Shown: positions 22,636 through 37,500 of the stretch, in pieces
How the letters are laid out: each line of letters begins with the position of its first letter
Position numbering within the stretch: position 1 is the first letter of the stretch
Assembly (NCBI RefSeq): GCF_037038585.1
Contig: NC_092521.1
Location: 57,361,398 to 57,425,397 of the forward strand
Direction of reading: 5' to 3'
Source: Patagioenas fasciata
Lineage: Eukaryota; Chordata; Aves; Columbiformes; Columbidae
Length of the DNA stretch: 64,000 bases
Notes under the pieces: model-generated
Databases searched by the model: none
Told to the model about the DNA's origin: nothing
What the model saw: the letters and a program-made list of their open reading frames with translations, nothing else
Program-made: the position numbers and the translations under genes

Positions 22636-25600
22636 AAAACCCATGAAGTCTCACTCTCCATAAAGCTGCTGTTGCTTTGTGAGGTTGTGATACATTAAGA
22701 AATATAATTTGTATAATTTGTAACAACATAATCTACCTAAGGGAAAAAAAAAAAGAAGAAAATAAACAAAACATACTCTGCTGCTTCTGATGCAGGTAAT
22801 TGCTTTGGAAGTGATGTACCTACACCCTTTGGTCACATCCTTCCCTGTAGTAGATCAGTCTCAATGCATTTGAGTGAATTCGTGAAAAGCTACAATGATC
22901 CATGCCTACTAAATACTATATATATTGTAGTAGGCTTATTCATGCTTTTTTCAAACTCTATTTACTGTGCTCCAGACTTAATACTCTTATTACACTATGC
23001 TTTCTTATTTGCTTCTAGAATAAATTAATTTTAAGCCCATGTATAGCTGTAATTTTCTACAAGGAATCAAAAATAATAGTGAATATGAATACAGGACAAC
23101 TAGTTCTCTGGCATCATTGTAAAAATCAATCAGGAGGCCTTCAAGTGACATTTCTGAGGCCATTGCTCTGTTCTGATTCTTTCCAGCAAATCATTAATTT
23201 TGCCAGTAACAGTGCCATCATGGAAATGTTGTTATCAACAAGCATCAAGGAAATCTCATGTACAAAAAAGCATTAACCATTTATTGAAAAATAATTTCTG
23301 TCTTTCTGCTCTAAAGAAAGAAGCCCTCCTAGGTGGTTTTTTAGAAGTCACCCATATTTTTCTCTGTCTGTGATTGCCCCAGTAGTTGCAAACAAAGCAA
23401 CATTTAAAGTACACGGAACCATTAGTATAATATTCTATGTTTTTAAATGACAGAAAATGAGGGTGTGGATTTATACTGCCTTCACTGCTGCTTAAGTACA
23501 CTGCCTTGTAAACCCAGGTATATCTTATTGAAAAAAAAGCATGAAAGATACAGGATCTTCTTTCCTGAGAGCTACTTAAAAACATTATTGTGTTTTTTAT
23601 CTTGTTACTGAGCTAATATATTTACATCTCCTTATTATAAAAGTAAAAATAGTGCAAAGACAATGATTAAAATATGAATTCAACACATGCTTACTTTCTC
23701 TGGGAAACCTATAGGATGGGACCAGGGTGAAGAAAACGTATTTTCAGAGCCATCTTCATGCCCAGTTGTCTGGGAGGGTGAAATAACGAACAGAAAAAGA
23801 AATGTGGGAAGAATGAAATGTAAATTCTGCAAGCCCATAAAAATCTGCTTGCATTTGGAGTAGTGGCCACATAAAACTTTAGTCTGGCTGTGTGTCAGCA
23901 TTCAGCGCTGGCTCAGCTTCTGCTCTAGGTAGAATCAGCCGAAGTCTCATTGAAAAAGGTGTGCTCTCATCCAAACACAGCTCTAAAGAGGTGTGGGACG
24001 TTTATGAAGATACCCCAAATTAGGTAATTTTAGCTTTTGTTTTCCACGCACTAGGCTGTGGAGGCCTGTGGCAACGGAGCTGTGGCAGACCAGGTATTTC
24101 CATTTCTGCACAGGTGTCACAGAACTGCTTGCATATGTGTGCATGTGGTGTCATTTGTATTCTGCTTCTGGTCTAAAAGAAGTAACAAGGAGAGTCAGAG
24201 GCTAAATGTTAGTGCAGGTATCTTCAACAACATATGCTCAATACAGGCATTTACTCTGCTCCAGTTTTCCTCGTGGTCATCTCCTTCAAGGACAGAGACC
24301 TCTGCTGTCCTCTGCCTTCCTTTGCTGTGTGCTGCAGACTGACACAGGATTAAGTATCTAAGAATATTCGCAGTTAGAGTGCACCAAACCACATGGTCTT
24401 CCGTCAATTATACTGCTGAAAATCTATAATAATACCAGGTAGATTGATGGAATTGCTCAATGTTTACTCCAGAGTAAGTGCGGAGAGAATTCAGTCTCCC
24501 TGCAGCAGTGAATGCTACAAGGTTGTACCTGCCCGGATTAGCCCTCCTTGCATAATTCCCAGTCCAGATCGAGAAGAAGACTCACTGATGACCAGTTAGA
24601 AAGTCTCTGAGAGGTGTGACCTCTGATTGATGCAGTGATAAAACTGAGATGAAGCAGGCAAAACAGTATCAAAAAGACCAGAAACATTTCAGCGGAAGCT
24701 TTCCTGCTGTATAGCTTAATTCCTTCAGGTGGTAAAGAGGAAAATCTTACTCAAACTTAATAAAAGAGGCATAAAACCCATGCCAAAAATTTGCTTTAGA
24801 GAAGAATAATTGTAAGGTGAAAGATTTTAGGGAACATTAGAAAAAGGGCACTTCATTCCAGAAATAACATTGCATCTTTCACTACTTTCTCCAAGCAGGC
24901 TTTCTGAGTTTTACATAGATTTAGCAAATCCCCACTTACCTGTTAGTGAAACAACTTGTAAGTCAGTGTGCTGGTATTACTGGGAGCAAGATTACTTATA
25001 AAGGAAATGAAGCCAACATAATCTTTGCGTAAAGGAAAGATTGGAACATCTAAATCAAAGAGAAAGACAGTTGTCTCATTGGCATAACCTTGAATTAGGG
25101 TCACTTTAAAATAAATCATTCATTGTCTCTGAAAACTTAAGGAGAAAAAAAATATGCCCAGTCAAAAGGAAGATGTGCTGAACTGCAAAGTTAAGGAGAT
25201 AGAGACAACTTGGCAGCACCAAAGGCCAACTGTACTGGTCTGGATAAATTTAAGTTATCATTACGGAGAAATGTAATTCAGATCGTGAAGGTAAAAAATG
25301 TACTGACCTTTAACAATATTTCATGAAGAGGTGACAGTCCCTATTATGGAAACTAATAGGAGTGTACAGCGTAAGTTATTCACCTTAGGGAAAGACTTCA
25401 CATTTGGATCTATTAATTAGTGGTTAAACAGCAATGCTCCAAAGCAGAATCATATTCTTAACTATATAAACTGAGAAATTTTGTTTACTTTCAGGGAATC
25501 AAACAAAAGCTCAAACCTACTACAGAAAAGGTGAATTTGGGCTCAAGATTTTATTAATCTGTGTTCAGGATTGGTGAACACACAAATCCTCTGCTATTAG

Positions 25601-28100
25601 CAGTTTGACAGGTCCAGTGGGAGTCATTTAGGTCCCTGGCACACAATAATTGGAGGGAAAAAGGCTTGGCAACGTGTTTGAGGTGAGGGGACCTGAAGAA
25701 GAAAAAAATCTTTAGAAAACTGAAGGTATGTTCTTCATATTTGAGTGTCTTTCAGATTTCCAAGAGGAAAAAAGTGCCTCACTTATTCTCCATCCTCAAA
25801 TGCACAGAGGTTTAGTCTTTGCTTTTTAACTTATTTTTCTTTAGATCAGTTGAACCCACTGAGTTCCATTGTGATACACAAAGATAATTACTAGTAAAAG
25901 CATGCATGGTGTGGAAGAATAGGACACAAACAAGAAAACCGAAGTCACAGGGGTGTAGAACTTTTTTTTACTATTTTTTTTTTTTTTTCCACCTATCTTG
26001 TCCATCATTTGAATAACATCCTTTAAATATACCTGGTCATGGTTCTTGCTCTGGAGCGCCAGCTTCAAGGGCATTCATTCTATGTTGTGTCAGGCAGAAC
26101 TCGCATCCTTATAAATTCAGGTTCTTTGCACTGCTTTGGACCTGAAGACACTCATTAGATGCCTTGAAAGTTAATTTTGGAAAGCCTTCATCTCGTCTTG
26201 TGCTGTGAATTGCTGTTCTACACTAAGAGTACAATACAGAATGCTCAAAAGAAGTCTGTACCATACAGTGTAATAAATAACTAACAAGGAAAAAAGTCTG
26301 TAAATTTGTGCTTACATTTTATTTTGGTTGCAGAGAAAATAAACACACAATAGGCACAGAGGCCTCTTCACTCAGCCTTAGGCAACAAATAAGTTTGTAT
26401 CAAGTCTGAAGTGATAATGAAGAGTCAGAATTCATAATAATATTTAGGGTCATGTACGACACAAAAATTCATTTTTTAGTTTTATTTAAGTCTAGAAAGT
26501 CAGAAGATACTTGCTGTCAACAGGAGAGTGGTATATTGATTTCATTGAATTCTGGTGATTTAGTGGGTTATTAAAAAGAATTGGGAGCATGATTTGCCCT
26601 ATGATAATTTCATTATCTTTAAACTTGAGCGGAAGAGCAGAAAACCCTCAGCGAAGTCTTCTTCAGGTTACATTAACCTAACACTCCGGTATGTCTCTAC
26701 TAATATTTCAAATAGTTGTGTTCAGACATAATGTGAATGCTACTACCAGCCCAGCAGAACTGGGGCTGTACGTGTTCGAAGGACAACATCGTGCCTTTTG
26801 TTCTAACTGCAGCTAACAAAACTCTCAGCCTCCAGGAGGTGAATGTTTGAGGAAGCACAATGGTAAGAAGTAGGAAACCTGGTATCCAGAGATTTATTCT
26901 GCAAGATACTGTGGGCATCTATAGAAGGGATGAGAGGTGAAGAATAAATTAAAATGCCCCCTAACAAACCACCTGCCTAAGCACAAAACACTATAGTTCT
27001 AGGAAGTTTTTCTAAAGTTAAATGAATGAATTTTCTGTTTCGTTTTGTAAAGGGAAGGTAAGTAAAAATGAAAGGATGTCATAGAGGGGACAAGAGTTTT
27101 TAAATATTTTTTTGAATATAGTATTACTGTGTAAAACAGATGTACTATGATGAATTACAATGAAAAAGCTCCTAGAATTGCATGTTACAAATAGAAAAAT
27201 TAATCCCTGTTATCACACTGCATAAGATTTATTATTTCTATTTATTGAGCCATGAAATCAGTAGACAATTCTAGTTTGAAGGTTGAGAATGCAAAGTAAT
27301 TAGGACCTTATCACTTGACAAAATTCTTAAAATGATTTTACCAGTTCTGTGCTTACAAAACTATAGCAAATTTAATACTCATACTGTGGATGCTTTCCTC
27401 CCACTGTGTTTCAATTCCAAAGAGCACACTAGGAAATAAACAGTATTTTCACAACATGTGAAGAGAGAAAGAATTCTTTAAATTGTAGCAGTAAAGAGCT
27501 CTATATATAGTCCAGGCTTTAAAGCAGAAGCCATGAAGGGTGAAGTTAACTAGGAGAGGAGTGTGTGAAAACTGGGGCCTCGGGTAGACTAAGAAAAACA
27601 CAGATGCCATTTCCACAATATAGAAATTTTTTCCATCCAGCAGACAAAGAATACATCAACTATAATTTATTAGCTTTATTAAATACTTACTAAAGTCTCA
27701 AATTCTGTAGCCATAACTTTTAGCAAAACAAGTAAGCAAAAATCAACTGCCTTCATCAGTGGACTTAGCCTGCTATTTGATTCTTGCTTAAAAAGGGGCC
27801 TGTTAGAGCAGATTTTCATTCCACGCTGTTCTCAGCATGCTATGCAAACTTGGAGTTTTGCAGAAAAGGCAACTATTATGCTACTTTATCTTCAGAAAAC
27901 AAACAATAATCTTTTGGGGACAGATGGCTAGAGAGGAAGAAGAGGTTTTTCTTAAACAGAAGACAACCTAATTGTGATTGATAAATCAAGAATGTGTGAA
28001 TATTAGCAATTTTATTACTGATAATCCAGTATTTGCACAAAGATATTACTCATTATTTTTCATTGACTTTGCAAATATGGATTATGATAGAAAATTAAGT

Positions 28101-28705
28101 TTTAGGGAATTTCTGGAGGGACATTGGTAATGAATTCATCCCTGAGATGGTGCCATATGGTCAAAGCTCCAACAAAAAAAGGATTCATCCAACTTTTTCT
28201 GCTGTTAACATCTTTTATCTTGCACACAAAAATATAGCAAGTATGTTGATGACAGCTGGTATTAAAATGCCAGTTGAGAATTTTTTGAATGATTTTGGTG
28301 TAGACTTCTCTAAGCCCAAGGTGTAAGACTGGTGTACTTCTGTCTCCACTCACCACCTCCCACTTCATTTCCAGCTCCTCATAGCTGAACACTGTTGAGC
28401 ATAGACATATGCTCATGGTGCCAAAGCCCTGGGAAGCTTGATTTGTCATTAGTCAAAAATACTCGCAGTAGTATCAAAGGTGATGCTGTTATTTTCTTGC
28501 ACTAAGTAGTTGTATCCAGTGTATTGGAGTGAGAGGAAAAGAAGGAGGAGAGCTGGAGACTTCCCAGATGGTGTGCCCTTGCTTGATGAGGCACAGGAAA
28601 GGGCAAAGTCAGGAAACATCAGCCTGGGGGTCAGACATGTGCGTGGCATGGCACCTTCACCAGTGCATCTGGAAAGAAGAATAAAGGAAGGCGGGAGGAC
28701 CTAAG
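28101..28705. other. Block with adjoining open frames, unidentified
   Basis: On the minus strand, frames of 66 codons (28449-28649) and 115 codons (28102-28449) abut as TAATG in different phases. The second has an ATG and a mixed, protein-like composition (EELEMKWEVVSGDRSTPV). I recognise neither. A frameshifted pseudogene or chance are both possible; without similarity evidence no gene is claimed. Confidence 0.3.
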
Positions 28706-31700
28706 GTCTCTGTGACCATGGTCTCCTCTGGACTGCTTTAAAACAGAGGCCTAGTTTCCTGATCCTCTTAGGTTCCTCTGAGGTTATGACCAGTCACTCT
28801 CTGGTGTCAGCCCATGTGGAGAGCTGCAGCTAAATTTGACAGCCCAAATGTCACAAGAGTGCACTGTCTATTTAAACGGTTTTTCATTTCAGATGCCTCA
28901 TGCGTGTACTAATGCCAGTTCTTGCACTAAAGCTTCTTTTTTTTTCCCACTTCAATTTTTCTAAAAGGAATTTTATATGAAAATTTGTTGAACCTACAAA
29001 AAGTGCATTAAACTCAGTACATGTAAGGGTTAACTGTAGTTGCATTGTCTACTTGAATGTTAATGCCAATTTTTAAATGCTTGGATTCAATGTTTTTGTG
29101 TTATTTTGTTTTAGGTGTAATATTGCTATTCAGTGTGAAAGATTCAAAAAGTTTTAAGAGGAAAAGCTGGCATTGCTTTTGCCCTCAGAGATATTTTTCA
29201 ATCACGTAGTGTAATGGTCAGGCACCATTACTCAAATACTGCTGTTCAAGGTGACCGAAACATTTACTATAGATGTTCAGTACATTCAGGCAATAGTAGG
29301 TCAGGAGAATCTGGTAATCTTGTAAAAAGTACAGTAATTTCTTCAGAAGTGTGAACGAGAAGAATCAAAAGGAGTTTATGTTAGTGTGATTGGCTGTCTA
29401 GGATCATCCTGATTTTTTCCTAATTACTCTTTGTTCTCTCTGCGTTCACTCCTTAGGGAGCTTTGGGGGTACATTCTAAGCAAAGAAAGCCTGTAAGAGG
29501 CATTTGTTAAGTATTTTCCACGTGATTATCCGTTATTGAAATTACTATATCAGAATTGTCACCTTCAAATAGCAAGTACTGTGACGCATAACAATAGGCT
29601 TCTCAATGAATTTATTTCTATCTAGAACTTTATTTTCATGATACTCTCCCATTTCTTTAAATTCTTGAACTTTATTTTTTTTCTTTTTTCTTACTCATTT
29701 TGCTTTTGGAGTACTGTCAACAAAATAATTCTTCTTGGTGTAGTTTTCAGTGAAAACTATTTTCATTGATACAATTGCTTCTAAAAATAAATATATCCTT
29801 AATTTTAAATTACACTCAGATAAATGACAACATTTGCATGTAGATTGGGAGGATTATACTTGTTAAAAATATCTGTAGATATGTAAAGGACTTAAAGATA
29901 TTCTGTATTAAATGAACTTAAAAACAAGAAAGGCTTCAAGATATATACAGCTTAGGTTTTTTTGACAGGTCTAGTCTTTCAAAGTTGAGGAGGAGCCAAT
30001 ACCTTTGAAGGTAAGTATCTAGGACTTTGCATTCTTCTCTTCTAGAACTTCCTACGAAGTAGGAGTACTTTCTTCTTCTGCTTCTAGCTTTGATTATGAT
30101 AAACATTGCTAGTGTAGTGTGGCTCAGGACAGGTAGTTTTTGACTTGAACCCTTCTCTGGGGTTGCTTCCTTTATCATTCACTGTCTGATGGGGTAGCTG
30201 TGCTTTATTGCTTAATTGTAAAACACACATCACACTAAAAACATCAAATGATGTTTCATTGAAGGGGATAATCTGTTGACTGGATCTCCTAGTTTGCTAT
30301 TAACAAGCAGAAATTTCACGTTTGGTTAGTGCAGTTAATTTAAAAAAAACCCCAACTCATAAACTTCCAAATAAGGGTCACCATTATATCATCACCCATA
30401 GGGTCACCATCACTGAAACATGAGAAGTTTTTTGATTTAAAATTTAATGTCATATTTGACTGTTTATTTCTCATTAAAAAATCTCCAAAGAAACCTGAAC
30501 ATCTAAATAAAGTTTTATACCTTCATGTTTTCTAGGTAGGAGAAGAAATACAAATTTCTTTTGTTGTAGTTCAAGCTAACAAATAAAAATATACAAAGAA
30601 ACAGGTGTAATGACAGAAAGAATTATTACTAAAAGACTCTACATTTCCAAGACCGTAAAATAATTTGTCAGTTCCTTGAAATCTCTAGCTGATGATTCAG
30701 AGATTGAGGATTTACTTCAGCTGTTTTACTTTTCTTCTTTCTTATCTTGATCTCAAAAAAATCTTGAGTCCTGGGGCCCTTAGTGGGACTATCTGAGGGC
30801 AAGAACAGCAGCATGTCTGTCATCAGTACTGAGCAGGAGGCAGGAAGGGGGAAGAGTGTAATCCTTTGATAATGTAGGCTGAAATTCTTTCATTTTTCCT
30901 ACTTCCTTTTGTGCAAAGGGCTGGTGATGGAGTATGTGAGGACTTCACATCAGGCTGAGGCAATATCCTTACAATGCTAGGTTGGTAGCTGCAGTTAACC
31001 TGACCAACTGTACTACTCTTTGTTCTATAAAAATTCTGATTTATCTTTATACTGGAAGCTTTGATAATAGAATTAAGCTGAATGTGAGGGACAACACTGG
31101 ACAAAGGAATACTGCAATTTAAAGTATGAACCTCTCAGTGTTAAAACACCCCTAATGCAGTGAGTGGGTGAGTGGAGAAGGGTTCACTGGAATGTCAAAA
31201 ACAGGTCATGCAATTTTTATATCACCTAAGCCTCAAAAGACAGGATCATGAAGGTGCTATGAGGGCAGAAATTTGTTCATTACTTTTTCTGAGACTGTTA
31301 TGTATCACAACCCGATAAAAACAAAAACATTGTACAAATGGATTTTTAAGAATAATTTATCTGTATAGTCTCTAAATGCATTGATATCTATTGGGTCTCG
31401 TTTTTAACTTGAATGTTTTTAAATTGACATATTTCTCTTCTTACATTTAATTTCCGGTTTTATGAATCAGGCGATTTTTTTAAAGTGTCGTGTACTTTTC
31501 ATATTCCGTTTAGTGTGAACTGTTTACTGTCTGCAATAGCATACTTCTCCTTTTTTATATTCGAAAACCAGAGATAAGCAATATAAAAGCATAATCTATT
31601 TCATTTTCTCTTCTAAGACATCAACTTTCAGCTTTTGTTTTAGGCTCATGATAGAAACTGAAGGAAAAGAACACATCTTCAGGCATTTCCTCCCCCTTTG

Positions 31701-33131
31701 ACAATTAATATATAGCATGCTTTTATTTAATACTTCATTAGTCTAGTGTGACAGAAAATCAGCAAAGACTTGCATTTTGTTCTCAACCTAGTTTGTATCT
31801 ACCTGCCTATTATCCCCACTAAACACATTTTCCATAAACGATGTTTTGTTGTCTGTTATGTGTAATTGAAAAGCCTCTTATGTTGTTCATTTGTCATTCT
31901 CAACCATGTATGAGCATTGAGACTTGAAGCAAAATTTTGAATGTGTTTGCATTGGTAAATTGATTTTTTTGTACTCGTACTAGTCTTCACAAGTGGCATT
32001 TGGGCTCAGTAGGCAATAAAAGAAAGAAGAAGGGAGGCTCTGGCTTTCTCCCCTGTTTAAAAATCTTAATTGAATTTGAAAGCCAGAGGGTAGTTGTCTT
32101 GGTAGGATTTGAGGGCAGTGGAAGTTGAGGAAGATTGACTTTTGCTGTTTGACATCGACTGTTTAAATTCTGTAATATGTTCACGTACCAAAAAAAAAAT
32201 CCTGTAAGAAAGGCATGTAAAAGAATAATTCGCAGCACAAAGCTTCACCAAGATAAGAAGGTAGTGTAAAAAGACACTGGAAAGCAAATGCAGAAGACAT
32301 TATCTTGGTCTATATTGCTCCGGTGTCCACACACACCATCATATCCAGTAAGTTTATCTGCACAGTATCCTTGAGGTAAAAGAAGGGGATTTAAATAATT
32401 TTTTTTCTAGTTGCCTCTGCCAATCAGTAATTGAGTCATGGAGAAACTGAAAAGGGTCCCTTTTCAGTAAGATGAAAACTCCTCAGAGCCAGTTTTAGGC
32501 TAGCTATCAGTATTAGTTCAGCCGTTGTGAAGAGCAAAAGCTGCACAGAATAGTGCTGGAAACAGGGTTTGCGTGAGCAGCGGAACCTTTAGATCACATC
32601 ACCATGACCTGCTGCTGGTCAGACTGTACCGACCACACTGTTGGCTCTGCTGCCAGGCCCAGGGCAGAGCCACAGCAACAGCACTTCTTGCTGAAGCTTG
32701 TTCGGCTGCTTTGCTGTCTAAGACTACCACAGGGAGCACTGAAGGAAGGAGACAAGAGGATGATGATGAAACACAAATTTTCAGTATTAACCATAGGTTC
32801 TTCTGGTGGGGGCCATCAACTGGTCAGACAGAGAGTGGTCACCTCAGTGGTGGCACTGAGATCCATGCAGTCAGGTAAGGACATACCTACAGTGAGCTCA
32901 GGTAAAACCGAAGACCCAGCTAGTGAAGTATTTTGTTTGTGGCAGTAACCATTGGTGGACGCTTTAAGAAAAAGGTGCCAACTTTTTCAAATCATTGGAT
33001 CTTCCTTCTGGGTATTTAGTAAGCTTGCAGTGTTTTTTTGTTTTGGTGGTTGTCTGACCTCCCTTCATGCTCATGTAAACTTTTATCTTCAAAGCACCCT
33101 TTTACAATGAATTCCTCAGGTTTATGACCTG

Positions 33132-33159
33132 TTTTTTTTTTTTTCTTTTTTTTTTTTTC
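33132..33159. repeat. Poly(T)-rich tract
   Basis: Two T runs are separated by a single C. Confidence 0.85.
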
Positions 33160-34518
33160 TGTGGGACAGACATCCTACTTTTATTGTTTAGAATATGGTC
33201 CCTATTTTCATTTTCTGAAGGACAAGTTGGGTTTTGGTGGGTAAGGAAGAGAGGGATAGTGGCATATTGAAACATATAGCCATCATGTAGCCATGCTTTT
33301 CCTATTGGATGATATGCTGGATCAAGTCAATCCTCTTTCTTTACTGAACAATGGGCTTCTTTTGTCCCTGTTCTATGCATTAAGGTCTTGTGTGTTTTCA
33401 TTAGGGTCCTGTGTGGTTTTTTGTTTTGTTTTTTTTTGTTTGTTTGTTTTTTCCTGAGAGCTGAGGGACTGGTCCTACCCAGGAACATCTTCTTCTCTAT
33501 CTTCAGCATAACCTTTCTTAGGGTTTCAAATTTTTGAATTGCTTAATCCTCCAGTACTTTTGTACTATTTAAACCACCATAAATAAATAAAACCGAAGCT
33601 TAAATACAGAACCTGTAAATGGTTTATAATCCAAACATAATTGTCAGTAAACTGATGGTACAAAAAGCAATGCACATACCTACATTAGACATTAAAAAAT
33701 GTGGGCAACATGCTATGGCCTCTTCCTCCTACCAAGAGGTCTTCAAACTTCTATCACACTCAGTTATAGAGTGCAGGATCTTTATATTTCTGTGCATGGT
33801 TTCCTTTTTATATCTCTAATTCTCCCTCTCACTCCTGCGAAAAGCTGATTGCTTTTGGCTTTAGCTCCTTTTAGCCAAATTAGCTTCTTGCTGTGTAGTT
33901 TTCTTTATCTTTTATCAAGGGATTCACCTTCCTACCTTGTAGTCTAATAACTAGCAGGTGCTTTTCTCTGATGTGCTTTGGTGGTGTTGGTGTATTTTGT
34001 TGCCCAAGGGGTTGCTTTCATTTAAATGCAAGACCGTCAAGGTTTAATGAATATTGTTGTTTATGGTCTCTCACCAGCCCTTGGAACTGTATTGTAAATG
34101 TAATTAAAAAGCCACAAAGAAAACAAATATTGGAAATGTGGGGATTCTTGATTTGTAATCTGGTTATTACATATAATGAGTTGTCAATACTAAGCAATTT
34201 GAAAGTGGCAAATGGAAAAATTTCCCAGATCATTAGGGATGTTTAACTATTTATAAACTACAGTGAAGGTCCTGTAACAGGAAAGATCACCGCAGTTGGT
34301 GAGAAGGTCTCAGGGAACGACTTTTGAACAAAGTTGCCATTGAATAGGGCCACAGCGGCCTGCACAATTCCTGGGTCCTGGGCAGTCTGCAAGGCAGGAT
34401 CAGAAAGAAAAACTGCCCTGACAGACATGCCCCAAAACCTGCTCCAGCTGAATTCCATATATGCTGATACCTCACAGTGCTTGCAGAAACAACAACTCTG
34501 GATGTGGAATTTTTTTCC

Positions 34519-34544
34519 TTTTTTTTTTTTTTTTTTTTTTTTTT
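34519..34544. repeat. Poly(T) run, about 26 nt
   Basis: An uninterrupted T run. No clear minus-strand retrocopy is recognised next to it. Confidence 0.85.
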
Positions 34545-37500
34545 ACCCCAGATTTCCTGAACTTTCCACGAGTCAGGAAGCCAGGTTTTGAAGACTCCTT
34601 GCTCCACAGGACAGCATCCCATGCCCATTCCATAAGAGACAAGACATGAAGCCTTCCTGCACCAGCAACTGAGACAGTTCCCGATCGTAAAGAGTTAGAC
34701 TTTTTAACTTCTGTTGTATTTTGACTGGCTTACCACTGATATGAAATAGAAAAAGAGATGAGGACTTCATATTTCTCAGCAGGACACCATTACTGCTTCA
34801 GTCCTTTTCTTGTCAGACTCTTCCAATGTTTTCAGCCACTGATTTGAATAAATGGGCCAGAAGGGAGACCAGACTGTTCTCAGCCTCCTTCTCTTTTCCA
34901 CCAGTGGGCAGTGGAAGAAAATCACCCTAAGGGTACATAAGCACTTGGGGTTTTCTCCACAGTTCATTCATTGCAATGTGATTCGTGTGCAGTGTGAACA
35001 CAGGATGTGTCTGTGAGATTGGTCCACCATAGACATGATCTAGCTAGGGAAGCATTGGCACAGGTCGGCTGTGATCTTAAAGTTGTTGAATTGAATGCTT
35101 TTTAAAAAAAACAGTGGAAAAAAGATTTTCCCCATAGGATTATTATGAGCAATAGCTAAAACTGATACACTTCCAAGAAGCAGAAGAATGAAAACATCTG
35201 TTCCAATCACATTGATATGGAGAGCTAGCACAGAATTCCTGCACTTTGACTGTAACGCTTGATACTGATGTTTTGTATTATAGTTAAAGAACCCTGCCTC
35301 CTTCACCATTTTATTCAGAGGATGCTTTTCATCAGTGAGTTGTGTGTGCTTTAAGTTGTCATCCCATTATAGCTCAGGACTGCTAAAGAGCTATGCTTGC
35401 TCTCAGCAGAGCTCAAAAATAGCTTGGTTTGTATTCTGAAAGAAGGTGCATAATTACAGTGAACCTGAAAGATGGACTAGTTCAGAAAGTGAAAGTTAAA
35501 AAAAAAAGATTCATACAGTTTGATGCATTCAGTGTACAGATTATGAACATTATGTCTACTTAGACTTATTAATGATAATTCAGTCATACTAACTTGCTTA
35601 CGGAATACAAGGCTAATGAGGTATTTTTCAAAATACGGCAATAATGAACAGTCCATAATTAATAAAAATATTATTTAAATCTGAACTTTGAAATAATTTT
35701 AATTATCATCTTTTAGGATAATGATATGGCAAAAAGGAGAGTGACTGCATTTTGCCATCTGTGAGAGATTCGAGTTCCTGCAAAAGTTTATGCACAGCTA
35801 TAAATACATCCATGTGTAATTGTGGTGCTGGAGCCTTGCTAAGAACTGGAGTTGAAGGAGTTATTTTATTTTCCTGCTGAGAGGAGTCTGTGCTAGATGA
35901 GGAAATACAGGATGCTCAGCAAGAAAGAGCTTGAAAAAAGAAGTGAAATAGACACTCTTTACATTAACAAAATGAAAAGGGTCTTAAAAAAAAGACTCTT
36001 GTACATTATACCCATTTTCTTTTCTATTTATAAACCTCTCCACTTTGTAAAAGCAGCATTGCAAAGCGCAAGATTGTGCAGGCGGAACACTGAGTAAATG
36101 TAAAAGTCTGTATAAGTTGCCCATGCTTAATGGATTTTTTTTTAAAAAAATCTACTCCATGGAATCTCTAAGTTGTCACCACTACCAAACTGAAAAACAA
36201 GGAGATAAGTCTTGTCACCTGCAGACTATCCACTAGGAACAGTTATATTCTTGCATGAAAGAAGTTGCATGTTCAGAACACTTGCTGTCCGTGGATTAGG
36301 CACCTACTAGAAGAGATGCAGAGCTTGCACAAGAAGCTGAAACCCCATCTTTTGCAAATAGGATTGTTTGAAAATTTGGCATACAGTGCTATCCTTTTCC
36401 AAACCGTCCTATGTGTCAAGTATTTGCCAAATATGCAATTTCTGAAGATATCTGCAAAATATTTTTTAAACTTTAGGCTACTGACAAAGACTTGAGCCTA
36501 TAGCATATAACACCGTATTCTAGTTCATTTATTCAGACTAGAAGAGAGATAGTTTGAGGGTGATCTGAATATAGCTTACAAAAACCCAAATAGCAGCATC
36601 AAAATAAAGGTTTTAAAGATCTGACCCAAGTACAAAGGCCTAAAGTTGAAGGAGGTGGCATCCAGATTATATTTTTTTTATAGTTAACAATAGGCACAAA
36701 GTGTGAAAGGTAAAGCAGTGATAATTTAAATAAAAATGCTGTTCTAAACCAAAAATTCTTGTTCAAGCATATATACTAGACTTGAAACAATATTTAACAT
36801 GTAGCATGTCTATGGCCTGTGATGTGCAGAGTGCCAGAATGCATGGCCATTACGACACAGTTTAATTACTAGCTGTTGCTCTGGTCACTGATATTAACCA
36901 TAAACACCATATTCACAGAGGTATTTAGCCACGGATTTCAGTGCATTACACTTCACAGAGAATCCAGCATCAGAGTGCCCCGTGGGCACTGCTTCTAACG
37001 GGCATTTCTCCAAGAGCAACCACTTGGGGAATATACAGAACTAACAAAGTGGTGTTCTGCGCGGTAACATCTAGGAACTACTGATCATCTCACAGTGTTT
37101 TAAAAACATGTTTTCCAAAACAGCTGGCAATGTTTCAAAATGACATAGCAAAACGGACACTTTACAGATACAGTTCATAATGACCACATGCTGGCATGAA
37201 TCTTTTGGTTTTTCTCAGGAGAATTCTGTTTGTATAGCAATTCTGAATATTATTTTTCCCCTCCTTGAGTGCAGGAAAAAGGCTAGTTCACATGAACAAT
37301 GTTTGCAATGGGCCCTTTATGTGAAATAAATCTTTCAGTTGTCTACTTCTGCCACTATAGTGAGTTCTACACATTTCACTTTAATTATTAAGACTAATTA
37401 TTACTTTACTTATTCCCTAAATATCTGCTTTAGGTAAAGGTTACCAAATAATGTGAATATTCAGTTTTTGAATACTAGTTTCCAGTCCAACGGAATTTGA

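Larger units (their letters stand above)
16781..28100. other. Long AT-rich gene-free stretch
   Basis: No protein-coding exon, RNA gene or CR1 copy was recognised. There are scattered homopolymer and simple tracts, for example T-rich at 19090-19105, alternating TA at 21489-21511 and a pyrimidine tract at 22592-22635. Small frames are chance-sized. Confidence 0.55.

Noticed and set aside
27490-27545. TATA-like CTATATATAG followed by an ATG
   Set aside because: The ATG opens only a few codons and such TATA words are expected in AT-rich DNA.
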